Below are positions 1 to 8,912 of a DNA stretch of 64,000 nucleotides, one piece after another. The notes below the pieces were generated by a model. The model saw only the letters and a list, made by a program, of their open reading frames with translations, did no database searches and was not told the DNA's origin. The position numbers and the translations under genes are program-made. This stretch comes from Lentisphaera marina (GTDB lineage Bacteria; Verrucomicrobiota; Lentisphaeria; Lentisphaerales; Lentisphaeraceae), in NCBI RefSeq assembly GCF_028745505.1, contig NZ_JAQZZL010000002.1:806001-870000 (forward strand), read 5' to 3'. Every line of letters starts with the position of its first letter. Position 1 is the first letter of the stretch.

Positions 1-1043
1 ATCAAGGGAGATGCCGAAAGGGCACGCATGGTCATGAAAGTGTACATTTGTTCAGAAGTGAACTGAGACCAACGCTTGTAGCCGTGACCCGCAAGACGAA
101 CAGCTTTTTGATTCTTTTCTTTTACTTTGGGTTCGGGAGACATTAATTGAAGTTGACCGAAAGGAATCATGTCCATATCAATCCAGAAACCAGGTTCAGA
201 GTACCCAGACCATTTACGCCAGGCTTCGAAGCATTGATCAAGACCTTTTTGTTCATCCCAGATATCCGCAGTTACGCGCAGCATATTACCCATTTTGAAG
301 GATTTTACGGCTTCTTCGTTTTGCGGTGCATTATTACCCGGTGAGAGGGAGAGAAGCATTGGGCGACCTGTTTTCTTAATAGCTTTTGCGACGGCCGCAA
401 CTTCGTCCGGGTGAGGAACAATATCGTCGTACTTAATCATATCTACGCCCATATCAGCCATGTGTTGCATGAGTCCGTCGTACCATTCCTGAGCACCAGG
501 TTTGGACATGTCAACTGCGTAATTATACTTACACCAAGTACAATTTTCTTTGGGGTCGGTATTGGCTATATCGCGAGCGGTGTAATTGGTTCCTTTGATT
601 GGAAGATTGAGGTCGTAGGCTTTTCTTGGAATACCACGCATGAGGTGAATGCCAAATTTAATTCCGAGTTCATGACAGCGGTCGATAACTGGCTTGAGGC
701 CATCTTTGAAATAAGTTTCAGAAGGTAGGAAGTGACCATATTCGTTGATCGCTATGTCGTGAGCATGTTTTTCGTTAGGTAAGTTGGTGCCTGGCTTTAA
801 TTTGTATTCGCCAAACCAGCCATTGTCGATAACGAAGTATTCGTAGCCATGTGGCTTAAGTTTTTTGGCAAAGTCTTCAAGGTTAGCCATGGCGGCTTCT
901 TGAGGGATATATACACCATAACTATCAAAGCTATTCCACCCCATCGGTGGAGTTTGAGCGAGCTCTTGCTGTTTAGAGCTTTGGCAGGATGCAAGGAGTA
1001 GAGCCCCTGCCGTTAAAATAAATTTTTTTGTGATTAGTTTCAT
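1..1043 (-). CDS. GH27-type alpha-galactosidase-like lipoprotein (3' end outside window)
   Basis: Reading the minus strand from ATG at 1043 gives an open frame to the window edge, so the C-terminus is missing. The start MKLITKKFILTAGALLLASC is a lipoprotein signal with a lipobox (LLAS-C), so the protein should be exported and lipid-anchored. The mature part begins with TPPMGWNSFDSYGV, the hallmark N-terminus of GH27/GH36-like alpha-galactosidases (clan D). It continues through a YFVIDNGW strand, a DMIKYDD strand that carries the probable nucleophile Asp, and FTMRALSASPL at the edge, all typical of the (beta/alpha)8 barrel. Family knowledge suggests cleavage of alpha-galactosides or related alpha-linked sugars; the substrate is not readable from sequence. 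It is divergent from the kinase gene at 1198, with about 150 bp between them for promoters. Confidence 0.85.
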   Translation of the reverse strand, partial: MKLITKKFILTAGALLLASCQSSKQQELAQTPPMGWNSFDSYGVYIPQEAAMANLEDFAKKLKPHGYEYFVIDNGWFGEYKLKPGTNLPNEKHAHDIAINEYGHFLPSETYFKDGLKPVIDRCHELGIKFGIHLMRGIPRKAYDLNLPIKGTNYTARDIANTDPKENCTWCKYNYAVDMSKPGAQEWYDGLMQHMADMGVDMIKYDDIVPHPDEVAAVAKAIKKTGRPMLLSLSPGNNAPQNEEAVKSFKMGNMLRVTADIWDEQKGLDQCFEAWRKWSGYSEPGFWIDMDMIPFGQLQLMSPEPKVKEKNQKAVRLAGHGYKRWSQFTSEQMYTFMTMRALSASPL

Positions 1044-1197
1044 AAAATTCCCTTAGTGCTATTTGTTTTTAATAGTTTCACTAACAAACGTCTGGAAATT
1101 GGACTTCTATACACTCAAAAGTGATTATTTTTATTAAATCATCCGCAAGATTAGCTTTAAGACTTCGTATATTATAGATGAAACTAAATGAGAGCCT

Positions 1198-3258
1198 ATG
1201 CCCAAAAATATACAGACTTTAGTAGATGATTTAGATCATGATTTATCTTCCTTGTATGATGCAGATGATAGTGAGATTGATGAAGCCGTGGTTTTTCCTC
1301 TTTGCTCATCTCTGAAAAATAATTTGAACTACTTGGATGAAGTCGAAATTGATCGAGGCGGGGAAAAGAGAATTTTTAAAGCCTATGACCCTCGTTCCGA
1401 TCGCCATATTGCCTTGGCGCGGCCACTCAAAGATTCTAAAGAAAATGAAGAACGCTTTTTGCGAGAAGCGCGCATATGTGCAGGGTTGGAACACCCAAAC
1501 ATCATCCCTGTGTATGATATTGAATTAGATGACGACGAAAAGCCTTTTTTCACTATGGAACTCTTGAAGGGTCAGACCCTTAAGGACTTATTAAAAGACC
1601 ATCATAGATCAGTTGAGTGCAAATCTGGCTTGGCACAATTACTAGATATTTTCGTCAAGGTATGTGATGCAGTAGCTTTCGCCCATTCTAAAAATGTCCT
1701 GCATTTAGATGTTAAACCGGAGAATATTAATGTAGGTGAATATGGGCAGGTCCTTTTAATTGACTGGGGCTTAGCCAAAATTCTCAATGATTCCTTGAGT
1801 GAGGATTTATTCTCTGATGATAACAGTCTAGATATGGATTTACTCAATGATATGACTCAAGTCGGGACTCTAAAAGGAAGTCCAGGCTTTATGGCGCCCG
1901 AACAAGCTGAAACTAAAGGAGTCAAAACCTCAGCCACAGATATTTATTCTTTAGGTGCTTTACTTTACTCTATATTAACCGCGGAAATGCATGTCCAAGG
2001 TGAATCAATTGAAGAATTATTGGTCAACACTCGACAGGGTGAACTTCGAGATTTTCCAAAGGATAAATATATACCGGATAGTTTAAAAGCGGTTTTTTAT
2101 AAAGCTTGTCAACTAAAGCCAGAAGAACGCTATGATTCTGTGGAAAGCTTAAAAGGGGAGATTCAGTCCTTTTTAAGGGGCTATGCAACCCAAGCAGAAG
2201 AGGCAGGATTTTTAAAATTGCTAAAACTCGTTTACCATCGCAATCGCATTCGTTGTCAACTTATTTTTGGTTTCCTAATTTTTAGTTTGCTTGGAACATC
2301 TTTGTTTATCCAAGCCTTAAGGGAGAGCGAAGCGGAGGCAATTGTAGCGAGAAATAAGGCTGAGACTGCGTTGGTTCTATATGAAAAAGAAAAGAGAGGT
2401 CGCGAAAGTATTATTGCTGACTTTGATGAATCACTTGAAAATTTCAAAGAGAACTTGGGGAGTTCTAGTAATATCGAAGATCACTTTAATCGCTTATTAG
2501 TAGGCACGGCGATTAGCTCTAGTCGCCAGTTAGACTTTGATATGGCACTGGCTTTGACTGAATTGGCAATTCAAAAGAACCCTAATGACTATAATGCGAT
2601 TGCCGAGAAAGGTTTTATTCATTTGGTAAGACATGAATTTAACAAAGCTAATGGGGAATTTAGAAAATGTTCGACTCATACGCCCCATATCTATGATCTC
2701 ATTCGTATAGCAAATGATTATGCCCAGATTAAACCCAACGATGAGAAACGTTTGACAAATAAACAGTTTTTAGAGCTTGTTCGGACCTTACCGGATAATC
2801 GTTCGTGGTTAAAGCATTATATGTTGGTTTATGATCATAAAGTCAACCCTTCTTTGCAAGAACATAGCGAATTGGTAAAGGGCTACCTACTTATGTTAAA
2901 CCCAGAACTTGATGAGAAGAATTTCAATTTTAATTTCATTCAAAGTCAAGATGGCAATCGTTTAGATCTTTCTGGCAACTCCAAGCTCCATACGCTTAAA
3001 AATATGGGCGGCAAATTTTTCCCCTATCGTTCAATATTACGCACTTTGGATTTAAAATATTTAGATTTAAGTCATAGTGGCTTATTAGGGTTTCAGCCTA
3101 TTGTGGAGTTAGACTTAAAAGAACTTAATTTAGCCCACACACCGATAAAATATTTTAAGTTTTTGTCAGAATTTAAAGAAGTTCCGAAATTATATTTATC
3201 AAAATCGCAGGGGTTTAATGCTGGACCCACCAATGTGAAACCCATCATAGTTGAATGA
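1198..3258 (+). CDS. Membrane Ser/Thr protein kinase with TPR/LRR-like exterior, atypical beta3 motif
   Basis: 686 aa. Residues ~48-330 are a Hanks-type kinase domain: a degenerate glycine loop (IDRGGEKRIF), catalytic loop HLDVKPEN (Asp171, Lys173, Asn176), metal-binding motif as DWG (189-191) rather than DFG, and MAPEQ followed by TDIYSLG. The beta3 motif normally containing the ATP-binding Lys (VAxK) reads IALAR, with Ala at 74. One transmembrane segment lies at ~352-372, then a Glu/Lys/Arg-rich probable coiled coil (~375-410), a TPR-like helical region (~435-500) and leucine-rich-like strands (~575-680). This is the usual PVC layout of cytoplasmic kinase, membrane anchor and external sensor. 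The gene stands alone, so its targets are unknown. It may be active with a repositioned lysine or be a pseudokinase. Confidence 0.85.
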   Translation: MPKNIQTLVDDLDHDLSSLYDADDSEIDEAVVFPLCSSLKNNLNYLDEVEIDRGGEKRIFKAYDPRSDRHIALARPLKDSKENEERFLREARICAGLEHPNIIPVYDIELDDDEKPFFTMELLKGQTLKDLLKDHHRSVECKSGLAQLLDIFVKVCDAVAFAHSKNVLHLDVKPENINVGEYGQVLLIDWGLAKILNDSLSEDLFSDDNSLDMDLLNDMTQVGTLKGSPGFMAPEQAETKGVKTSATDIYSLGALLYSILTAEMHVQGESIEELLVNTRQGELRDFPKDKYIPDSLKAVFYKACQLKPEERYDSVESLKGEIQSFLRGYATQAEEAGFLKLLKLVYHRNRIRCQLIFGFLIFSLLGTSLFIQALRESEAEAIVARNKAETALVLYEKEKRGRESIIADFDESLENFKENLGSSSNIEDHFNRLLVGTAISSSRQLDFDMALALTELAIQKNPNDYNAIAEKGFIHLVRHEFNKANGEFRKCSTHTPHIYDLIRIANDYAQIKPNDEKRLTNKQFLELVRTLPDNRSWLKHYMLVYDHKVNPSLQEHSELVKGYLLMLNPELDEKNFNFNFIQSQDGNRLDLSGNSKLHTLKNMGGKFFPYRSILRTLDLKYLDLSHSGLLGFQPIVELDLKELNLAHTPIKYFKFLSEFKEVPKLYLSKSQGFNAGPTNVKPIIVE

Positions 3259-3268
3259 TTAAGTGGGC

Positions 3269-4319
3269 TTATTTTTTTAAGCAATTAATCCACATTGGTT
3301 TAGAAGCTACATCGTAAGTTTTTAAAATGGACAAAGTTCCTGTGGAGTTATTCATTTTGAAAATACTTAGGGTATTTGAATTAACTGCAGAACAAAGTAC
3401 GAATTTGTTTTCTTTATCTATTGTTATGCAACGCGGCTTACTGCCGACACTAAATGTGCCGATGCGACTAATCAAAGAGCCCGATTCTGAATCGAGTTGA
3501 TAAGCTACGATGCAATCTTTTCGCGACTGAATATTTTCGTCGGTGTAGTCTCTTTCTGCAATGTAGATAAAGCGCGCATCAGCACTTATGGCGGATATCC
3601 GAAGCACTAAAGCGTCGATCGCTTTTTTCAGGTAGAGTGGATACGGTTTGGACTAAATTAAGTTGACCTGTTTTAGACCGACTCCAAAGGGAAATCCCAC
3701 CACCTTTTTCATTTGAACTATAAAGTAGGTTTTTAAAAGGATGAAAAACAAAATGACGAGGTTCATGATATTGCTTATCTGTATGGGGCCCCATACTAGC
3801 CTTCGGTGATAAAAAGCTTAAACGCTCATTCTTAAAACTAAATTGATAAATTTTATTAGGAGAAGTGTGAGGCGCGTAGACAAAAGATCCTGTTTTATCG
3901 ATTCCGATTGAGTGGGCTCGATCATCTGTTTTAAGATCATCAAGAACTTGACCTTTGTATAAGTGATTTTCTAATTGATAAGACGTCACTCTACCATCTG
4001 AATAATGTGAAGCAAAAAGGTATTGACCATGACGATCTATAGCAAGAAAACCACAAAAATATGGTGTCTTTGCATACGCGACGCTTTTTAAAGTTCCATC
4101 ATCATTAATTTGAAAAGTTTCAATTCCACAATTTTTCTTATCCTTAACTGAAACGTATAAGAATTTTTTATTGGGAGCCATGACCGAGTTACCTGGCGCA
4201 GCTTTGCTCATCGCACTTTGTTTAAAGGTTAATTCTCCATTTTCTAGAAGCTGATAGACTTCTATTTTTTTATCACCTTTGGATGATAAATAAACAAATT
4301 GCTCAGCTAAAATAGGCAT
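3269..4319 (-). pseudogene. Lactonase-family beta-propeller (YbhE/6-phosphogluconolactonase-like), body of a broken gene
   Basis: Seven-bladed propeller of the lactonase family (PF10282): repeats such as EQFVYLSSKGDKKIEVYQL, HSIGIDKTGSFVYAPHT and KPRCITIDKENKFVLC. Two lesions are visible. (1) The frame is shifted near 3590: upstream it reads SASDIR then HKC-stop, and the expected continuation ISADARFIYIAERDY is in another frame. Removing one base (the G at about 3590 on the plus strand) restores SASDIRISADARFIYIAE, the usual blade sequence of the family. (2) The 5' end is cut at 4322 by an IS1380-type element, and the start and most of the signal peptide lie at 5978-6018 on its far side. The intact ancestor was probably an exported lactonase. 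A sequencing error could explain the frameshift, but the insertion is unambiguous. Confidence 0.85.
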
Positions 4320-4364
4320 GGACCTGAATCCGTGAGCTGATCTTAAAAAACAGCTTAAAAACAA

Positions 4365-4424
4365 GAAAACCTGTTGGTTTATAGTAATTTAAGTTACGAC
4401 ACCAAAATCACCCAACAGGTTTTC
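4365..4424 (+). promoter_or_regulatory. Hairpin over the IS1380 transposase start
   Basis: Perfect 13-bp inverted repeat, GAAAACCTGTTGG at 4365-4377 and its complement at 4412-4424, ending two bases before the transposase ATG at 4427. The only Shine-Dalgarno-like AGG lies inside the downstream arm. Transcripts reading in from outside would fold and hide the start, as is known for IS10 and IS50; transcripts initiated in the loop would not. The regulatory role is inferred. Confidence 0.55.
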
Positions 4425-4426
4425 TC

Positions 4427-5746
4427 ATGAATAAAGCATTTAAACTCGACACAGGCAATGATTCCCTTCACAGTATTGGCGGAATATTTTTAGGTGGCCA
4501 AGTCCTTCAACAAAGTGAAATTGACGATGAGTTCAATACAGATCACAAGGCCAATCATATCTTTCAAGATCTAGATATTTTCAAATCACAGGTGGGGTTA
4601 CTGATTCAGAGGCGTGAACGCTTCACAGATATTAGTCAGTTTCGTGAAAACGAAGTCTTTATGAAATCACTTGGATTAAACAAAGTTCCATCCGAGGAAC
4701 GTTTGCGTCAACGACTAGAAATCATGTCTTCTGAGCATGAAGTGCATTTAAAATCAGCGAATACAAACCTGCTCAAAAAACAGTGTATAGGTAATATATC
4801 AAAAGGGGGGATGAATTTTATTCCACTCGATATGGATGTATCACCCATGGATAACTCCGGTAGCCATAAAGAAAATGTGAGTTGGACATATAAAAATCAT
4901 GACGGATTTTCTCCCATGTTTGCCTACCTTGGAACTGAGGGCTTTATGCTAAATAATGAGCTGCGTCCAGGTTCACAGCATGCACAAAAAGGGATGCCAG
5001 AGTTCTTAGATGACAGCTTTACTATGATCAAAAAATTAAAGCTTAAGCACCCCGTACTACTTCGTTTAGATTCCGCTCACGATGCTGAGGTTAATTTCGG
5101 ACACCTTCCTGATGATCAATATTTTCTGATTAAACGGAACCTTAGAAAGGAATCTAAAGAACAGTGGCTATCCAACGCACGGCGTTTAGGGCGACAGCTT
5201 AAATCTCGAGATGGTAAGAGTGTCTTTGTCGGTGAACTCCATCACAAACATCCTGGAAACAATGAAGAACATAAAGTGGTTCCTGTTATTTTTAAAGTTA
5301 CGGAACGACTCGAAGATCAAGATGGCAATCGACTTTTGATGCCAGAAATCGAAGTGGAGACCTATTGGACGAATTTACCTTTAGAAGCCGAGGATGTGAT
5401 CGAACTTTATCACGATCATGGAACCAGTGAGCAGTTCCATAGCGAATTGAAGAGCGATATGAATGTAGAGCGTTTACCCTCAGGGAAATTTAAAGCGAAT
5501 CAATTCTTTTTGCACTGCGCTATGCTCGCTTTTAATGTGCTCAGAGTCATTGGTAATCACCTTATCCATAATAAATCTTTGGCTCCAATTAAAATCAAAG
5601 CCCAACGACGCCGCCTACGGTGCGTGATACGTGACTTGATTTTAACCGCTTGTAAACACGTAAAGCACGCAGGAGATGAAACTCTCAAGTTTGGTCGACA
5701 TAGCCCTTGGTTTAAGCTGTATCAAAAAATATCATTTAGCCTTTAA
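4427..5746 (+). CDS. IS1380-family transposase
   Basis: 439-aa DDE transposase. Family features seen are the N-terminal FKLDTGNDSLHSIGGIFLGG region, the catalytic strand FIPLDMDVSPMDNSG, the second acidic region LLRLDSAHDAEVNFG, and the C-terminal HDHGTSEQFHSELKSDM helix (E of the DDE triad), followed by a basic tail. Length is normal for IS1380 and no disruption is seen, so it is probably functional. It is the only gene of the element at 4323-5977 and is transcribed against the lactonase it interrupts. Expression is probably limited by the hairpin that ends two bases upstream of the start codon. Confidence 0.92.
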   Translation: MNKAFKLDTGNDSLHSIGGIFLGGQVLQQSEIDDEFNTDHKANHIFQDLDIFKSQVGLLIQRRERFTDISQFRENEVFMKSLGLNKVPSEERLRQRLEIMSSEHEVHLKSANTNLLKKQCIGNISKGGMNFIPLDMDVSPMDNSGSHKENVSWTYKNHDGFSPMFAYLGTEGFMLNNELRPGSQHAQKGMPEFLDDSFTMIKKLKLKHPVLLRLDSAHDAEVNFGHLPDDQYFLIKRNLRKESKEQWLSNARRLGRQLKSRDGKSVFVGELHHKHPGNNEEHKVVPVIFKVTERLEDQDGNRLLMPEIEVETYWTNLPLEAEDVIELYHDHGTSEQFHSELKSDMNVERLPSGKFKANQFFLHCAMLAFNVLRVIGNHLIHNKSLAPIKIKAQRRRLRCVIRDLILTACKHVKHAGDETLKFGRHSPWFKLYQKISFSL

Positions 5747-5977
5747 TCCACTAATAAGAAGTTTATTGCAAAGCTCTTTTATTGAGTTTTGTGCTTTACT
5801 CTGTCCAAGTTGGGTGAATTGCCTTAGAAATTGCTATATTTACTATCCTTAGACACCTGATCACGAGCGATAGGCTTAAGAAATAAGGACATCTCACAAT
5901 CTGGGATAAAAACGATCTAAGAATTACTCGACCAAACCATTATCTCATGAATCTCAAAACCTGATCACGGATTCAGG

Positions 5978-6018
5978 ATGGATAAAAAAATCATCCCTAT
6001 ATAAATCCACTTCATCAT
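5978..6018 (-). pseudogene. Severed 5' end (start codon and signal peptide) of the lactonase gene
   Basis: On the minus strand an ATG at 6018 (second ATG at 6015), preceded by an AAGGA ribosome-binding site, encodes MMKWIYIGMIFLS. Removing the IS and one ATGGA duplication joins it in frame to MPILAEQFVYLSSKG of the gene body, giving a classic signal peptide. The region 5747-5977 to its left is the IS right end, with no other gene. Confidence 0.85.
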
Positions 6019-6088
6019 TTACACGTTTCCTTAATCTACTTCATTCACAATTAAATTAAGCGTAATTTGTGAGTGAAATTAGCTTAAC

Positions 6089-8665
6089 TTATTCGAGCTC
6101 TTTCTGAGTCCATGGTTTGCTCCGGCTACCATAGGAACTGCGAATTTTTTGAATTTGTCGAGCTTGAATAGCTGAGGCGCCATTTCCCCATTCATTGCGA
6201 ATGTAAGTTGTGATAGAACTCATCCATTCGTCATCATTGGATCCCATGGGTGCCATGAGTCCACTATAGGTTTTGCCATCAATGGGTCCCGTCATTCCAT
6301 GAAGTAAAATTTTGATCAGGGTATTTTGGTGTCCCTTAACTCTGGGGTTGTTTACTAGTGCAGGGGCGAGCAGGCTTTTACCATCGGTTCCGGTAATCCC
6401 CATGCCATCTTTACCATGGCAGGCATAACAAAGACTATCGTAAATGATTTTTCCTTTATCGAAGCGTTGTTTATCTTTACCTTTAAGTACGGCAAGACGT
6501 GGCTTGTCGTAGCCGGGCTGACCAGGCCAGGTATACCAATACAAAGCTTCGTTGATGAATGCATTTAGGGCTTTGTGATTTTTAGCTAGGGCTTCAATCT
6601 TTGTGATTGCGGCAGGCTTTTCGGTGAACTTATAGGCTTCGTGCTTGGTGTAATCGATTTCTCCTTTTCGGGTAAGTGGAAGGGCTTTTTCCATAGCCTG
6701 AATCATTGCGGGTTGGTACTTTTTGTCATTTGCTAGAATCGAGTCTAAGTATCGTAAAGCACGTTGCTTATTCTTGGATATTAGGATCATTCTCGTCATG
6801 CCGTTAATCCATTCTTTGGCATGTTTTACATCTGGATTCTGCGCCAAAAGGTTTTTCAAAACTAATTCTTCTTTATCTTTCATTGCGGTCATAGTACAGG
6901 CCGCTAAAACTCTGTTATCGAGATGTTTCATAATGGTTTGACTGATGAGATGGCTCGCTGCTTCGCGGTTTTCCTGAGCAATATCTTTTAATGAATTACA
7001 AAGACCGAGGGAGAGGACGATTTGCTTGGCAAGTTTTGGCTTGGAGTTATCTAACTTGCCGATCTCCTCAATGAAAGTCGTGTCTTTTTGCATCAGTGAT
7101 TCACTGGCTCGGACGGCATTAACTTGAACAGATATGTGCTTGTCCTTAATGGCTTGTTTTGCGAGCTCCGCATTCCACTGTCCTAAGCCATGGAGGGTCC
7201 ACATGGCGTGGAGTCGACCATAATGCGATGTACTGTTTAAGACCATTTCTTTCAAACTTGCGACAACAGATGTATCCTGGGCAAGAACTAGGCGTTTTTG
7301 AGCTTCATCACGCCACCAGCCATTGGGGTGAGCCAAAGCTTCAACGAGCTGTGTACTAGAGAATTCATCGAGTTTGGGTACGGCACCGGGTTTGAGACCT
7401 TTTTTGCTGATACGGTAAATACGTCCGCGCTGAATATTGTTTTGCAGCTTCCTGCGTTCTACTTCATTGCGTAAGTATGAACCCGGTTTTACCCAATTGC
7501 CGTCCTGGATAATACCGCGATACATATCAACGATATAGAGGCATCCGTCAGGACCGGTGTAAGCGTGGACAGGTCTAAAGTTTGCATCAGTTGAAGCAAT
7601 GAATTCAACTTTTTGATCTTTATTTGGATTTGTGAGTCTGCGGTTACCTTGCTCATCTTCCACAAACTTAGCATGCCTAACTAAGCGGCCAACAGGCTCG
7701 GGGATCCAGTAACTTTCTTTCATTTCTTCACCGAGCTTGTCGCCTCGAAAAATGAGTTGACCGCCAATAGCAGTGAAGTTTTTTAGTGTATTATTTTCCG
7801 GGCGAATTGCGCCTTTGCCACCTTGGACATCGGGAGTGCCGACAATCGGGTATACTTCTTTAAAGTTGGATTCAACCATTTCTAAACCCTTAAGGAAATT
7901 CGCATTGGAAAGTCCTGCCGGTTCTAAATAATCCAGTCGGAATTGTTCGCCATACCAGGGATTGGTGTTGCCTGTGGAATAAAGGTTGCCTTCACTATCC
8001 TGAGTAATTCCCCACTGACCTCTGAAAACAGAGCGATGACTAGTGATTTTTCCGCCATCTTTGTCCGGCGTATAAGTGAATTTTTCAGCACTTTTGGCGT
8101 TGTACATATAATTATCAAGACCCCACATGAGACCATTGATTTTATGTTCCACATTACCGCTGCGCTTGGCAAATTTATCATAAATTGATTTGCGAACATC
8201 GGCAACTCCGTCGCCAGTTGTATCCTGACAAAAGAAGATTTCTGGTGGTGCACCAATGAGCATGCCTCCCTTTACGGCAGCAATTGTTCTTGGTTCAACG
8301 AGTTTATCGACAAATACACTTTGCTTATCCATGATGCCGTCGCCATTGGTATCAACTAAACGAACAACCTGGCCAACAGGGTCCTGAGCTCCGGTGTGAT
8401 CCGCATCTTGCATATAACCACGCAGTTCCACGACGTAGAGGGCGCCGTCACCACCCCATGCCATGGCGATGGGTTCGTTCACCATGGGCTCGGCGGCAAC
8501 TAGATCAATCTGAAATCCTTCTGGAACTTTGATCAGCTTGTGTGATTCCTGTGGGCTGAGTGGTGTAGCATCCGGATCCGGGTTAATACGGTTTGCGGAC
8601 TGCGCAATACATAAATGACTTAGTGCTGTGAAGGCCATGAATTTAGCTAACAATGAAAATTTCAT
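6089..8665 (-). CDS. Secreted PVC-type dehydrogenase (beta-propeller) with HEAT-like region and C-terminal cytochrome c
   Basis: 858 aa, signal peptide MKFSLLAKFMAFTALSHLCIAQS. Residues ~40-410 form a propeller of the planctomycete putative membrane-bound dehydrogenase type (TIGR02604-like; related to PQQ sugar and sorbosone dehydrogenases): VPEGFQIDLVAAEPMVNEPIAMAWGGDGALYVVE, repeated DTNGDGIMDK loops, and RPVHAYTGPDGCLYIVDMYRG. Residues ~430-690 are HEAT-like helices (LVEALAHPNGWWRDEAQKRL). A class I cytochrome c follows, with heme site CYACH at 746-750 and distal Met candidates in GLMAPMG. The likely role is periplasmic oxidation of a sugar with electron transfer to the heme; substrate unknown. 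A shorter paralogue lies at 53070-55223. Divergent from the sulfatase at 8913. Confidence 0.85.
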   Translation of the reverse strand: MKFSLLAKFMAFTALSHLCIAQSANRINPDPDATPLSPQESHKLIKVPEGFQIDLVAAEPMVNEPIAMAWGGDGALYVVELRGYMQDADHTGAQDPVGQVVRLVDTNGDGIMDKQSVFVDKLVEPRTIAAVKGGMLIGAPPEIFFCQDTTGDGVADVRKSIYDKFAKRSGNVEHKINGLMWGLDNYMYNAKSAEKFTYTPDKDGGKITSHRSVFRGQWGITQDSEGNLYSTGNTNPWYGEQFRLDYLEPAGLSNANFLKGLEMVESNFKEVYPIVGTPDVQGGKGAIRPENNTLKNFTAIGGQLIFRGDKLGEEMKESYWIPEPVGRLVRHAKFVEDEQGNRRLTNPNKDQKVEFIASTDANFRPVHAYTGPDGCLYIVDMYRGIIQDGNWVKPGSYLRNEVERRKLQNNIQRGRIYRISKKGLKPGAVPKLDEFSSTQLVEALAHPNGWWRDEAQKRLVLAQDTSVVASLKEMVLNSTSHYGRLHAMWTLHGLGQWNAELAKQAIKDKHISVQVNAVRASESLMQKDTTFIEEIGKLDNSKPKLAKQIVLSLGLCNSLKDIAQENREAASHLISQTIMKHLDNRVLAACTMTAMKDKEELVLKNLLAQNPDVKHAKEWINGMTRMILISKNKQRALRYLDSILANDKKYQPAMIQAMEKALPLTRKGEIDYTKHEAYKFTEKPAAITKIEALAKNHKALNAFINEALYWYTWPGQPGYDKPRLAVLKGKDKQRFDKGKIIYDSLCYACHGKDGMGITGTDGKSLLAPALVNNPRVKGHQNTLIKILLHGMTGPIDGKTYSGLMAPMGSNDDEWMSSITTYIRNEWGNGASAIQARQIQKIRSSYGSRSKPWTQKELE

Positions 8666-8912
8666 ATTTATACCTGAACTTGTTTTTTAATATTAACTAT
8701 TCATCGACTGCAAATTAAGTTTCTGACCCCTAACACTAAAAAATAGGCAACTTTTTTGAATTTCATATTATGTACAATATTGTATCCTTTTTAGATCCCC
8801 ATAACTAACAGAGTTTAAAAATGCTCTGTATAGAAAGGACTTTGTCTTGCGTTTAGATATTATTAATAAGTAGTAGTCATTTAATAACAGTGTTCACTTT
8901 TAAGGAGAAGCT

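Larger units (their letters stand above)
4323..5977 (+). mobile_element. IS1380-family insertion sequence, complete, 1655 bp
   Basis: Terminal inverted repeats begin CCTGAATCCGTGA at 4323 and end with the complement (…TCACGGATTCAGG) at 5977. A 5-bp target duplication ATGGA is present on both sides (4318-4322 and 5978-5982). Length and a single 439-aa transposase fit IS1380. It sits inside the signal-peptide region of the lactonase gene, which is on the opposite strand. Matching ends and an intact transposase suggest a fairly recent insertion. Confidence 0.92.
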
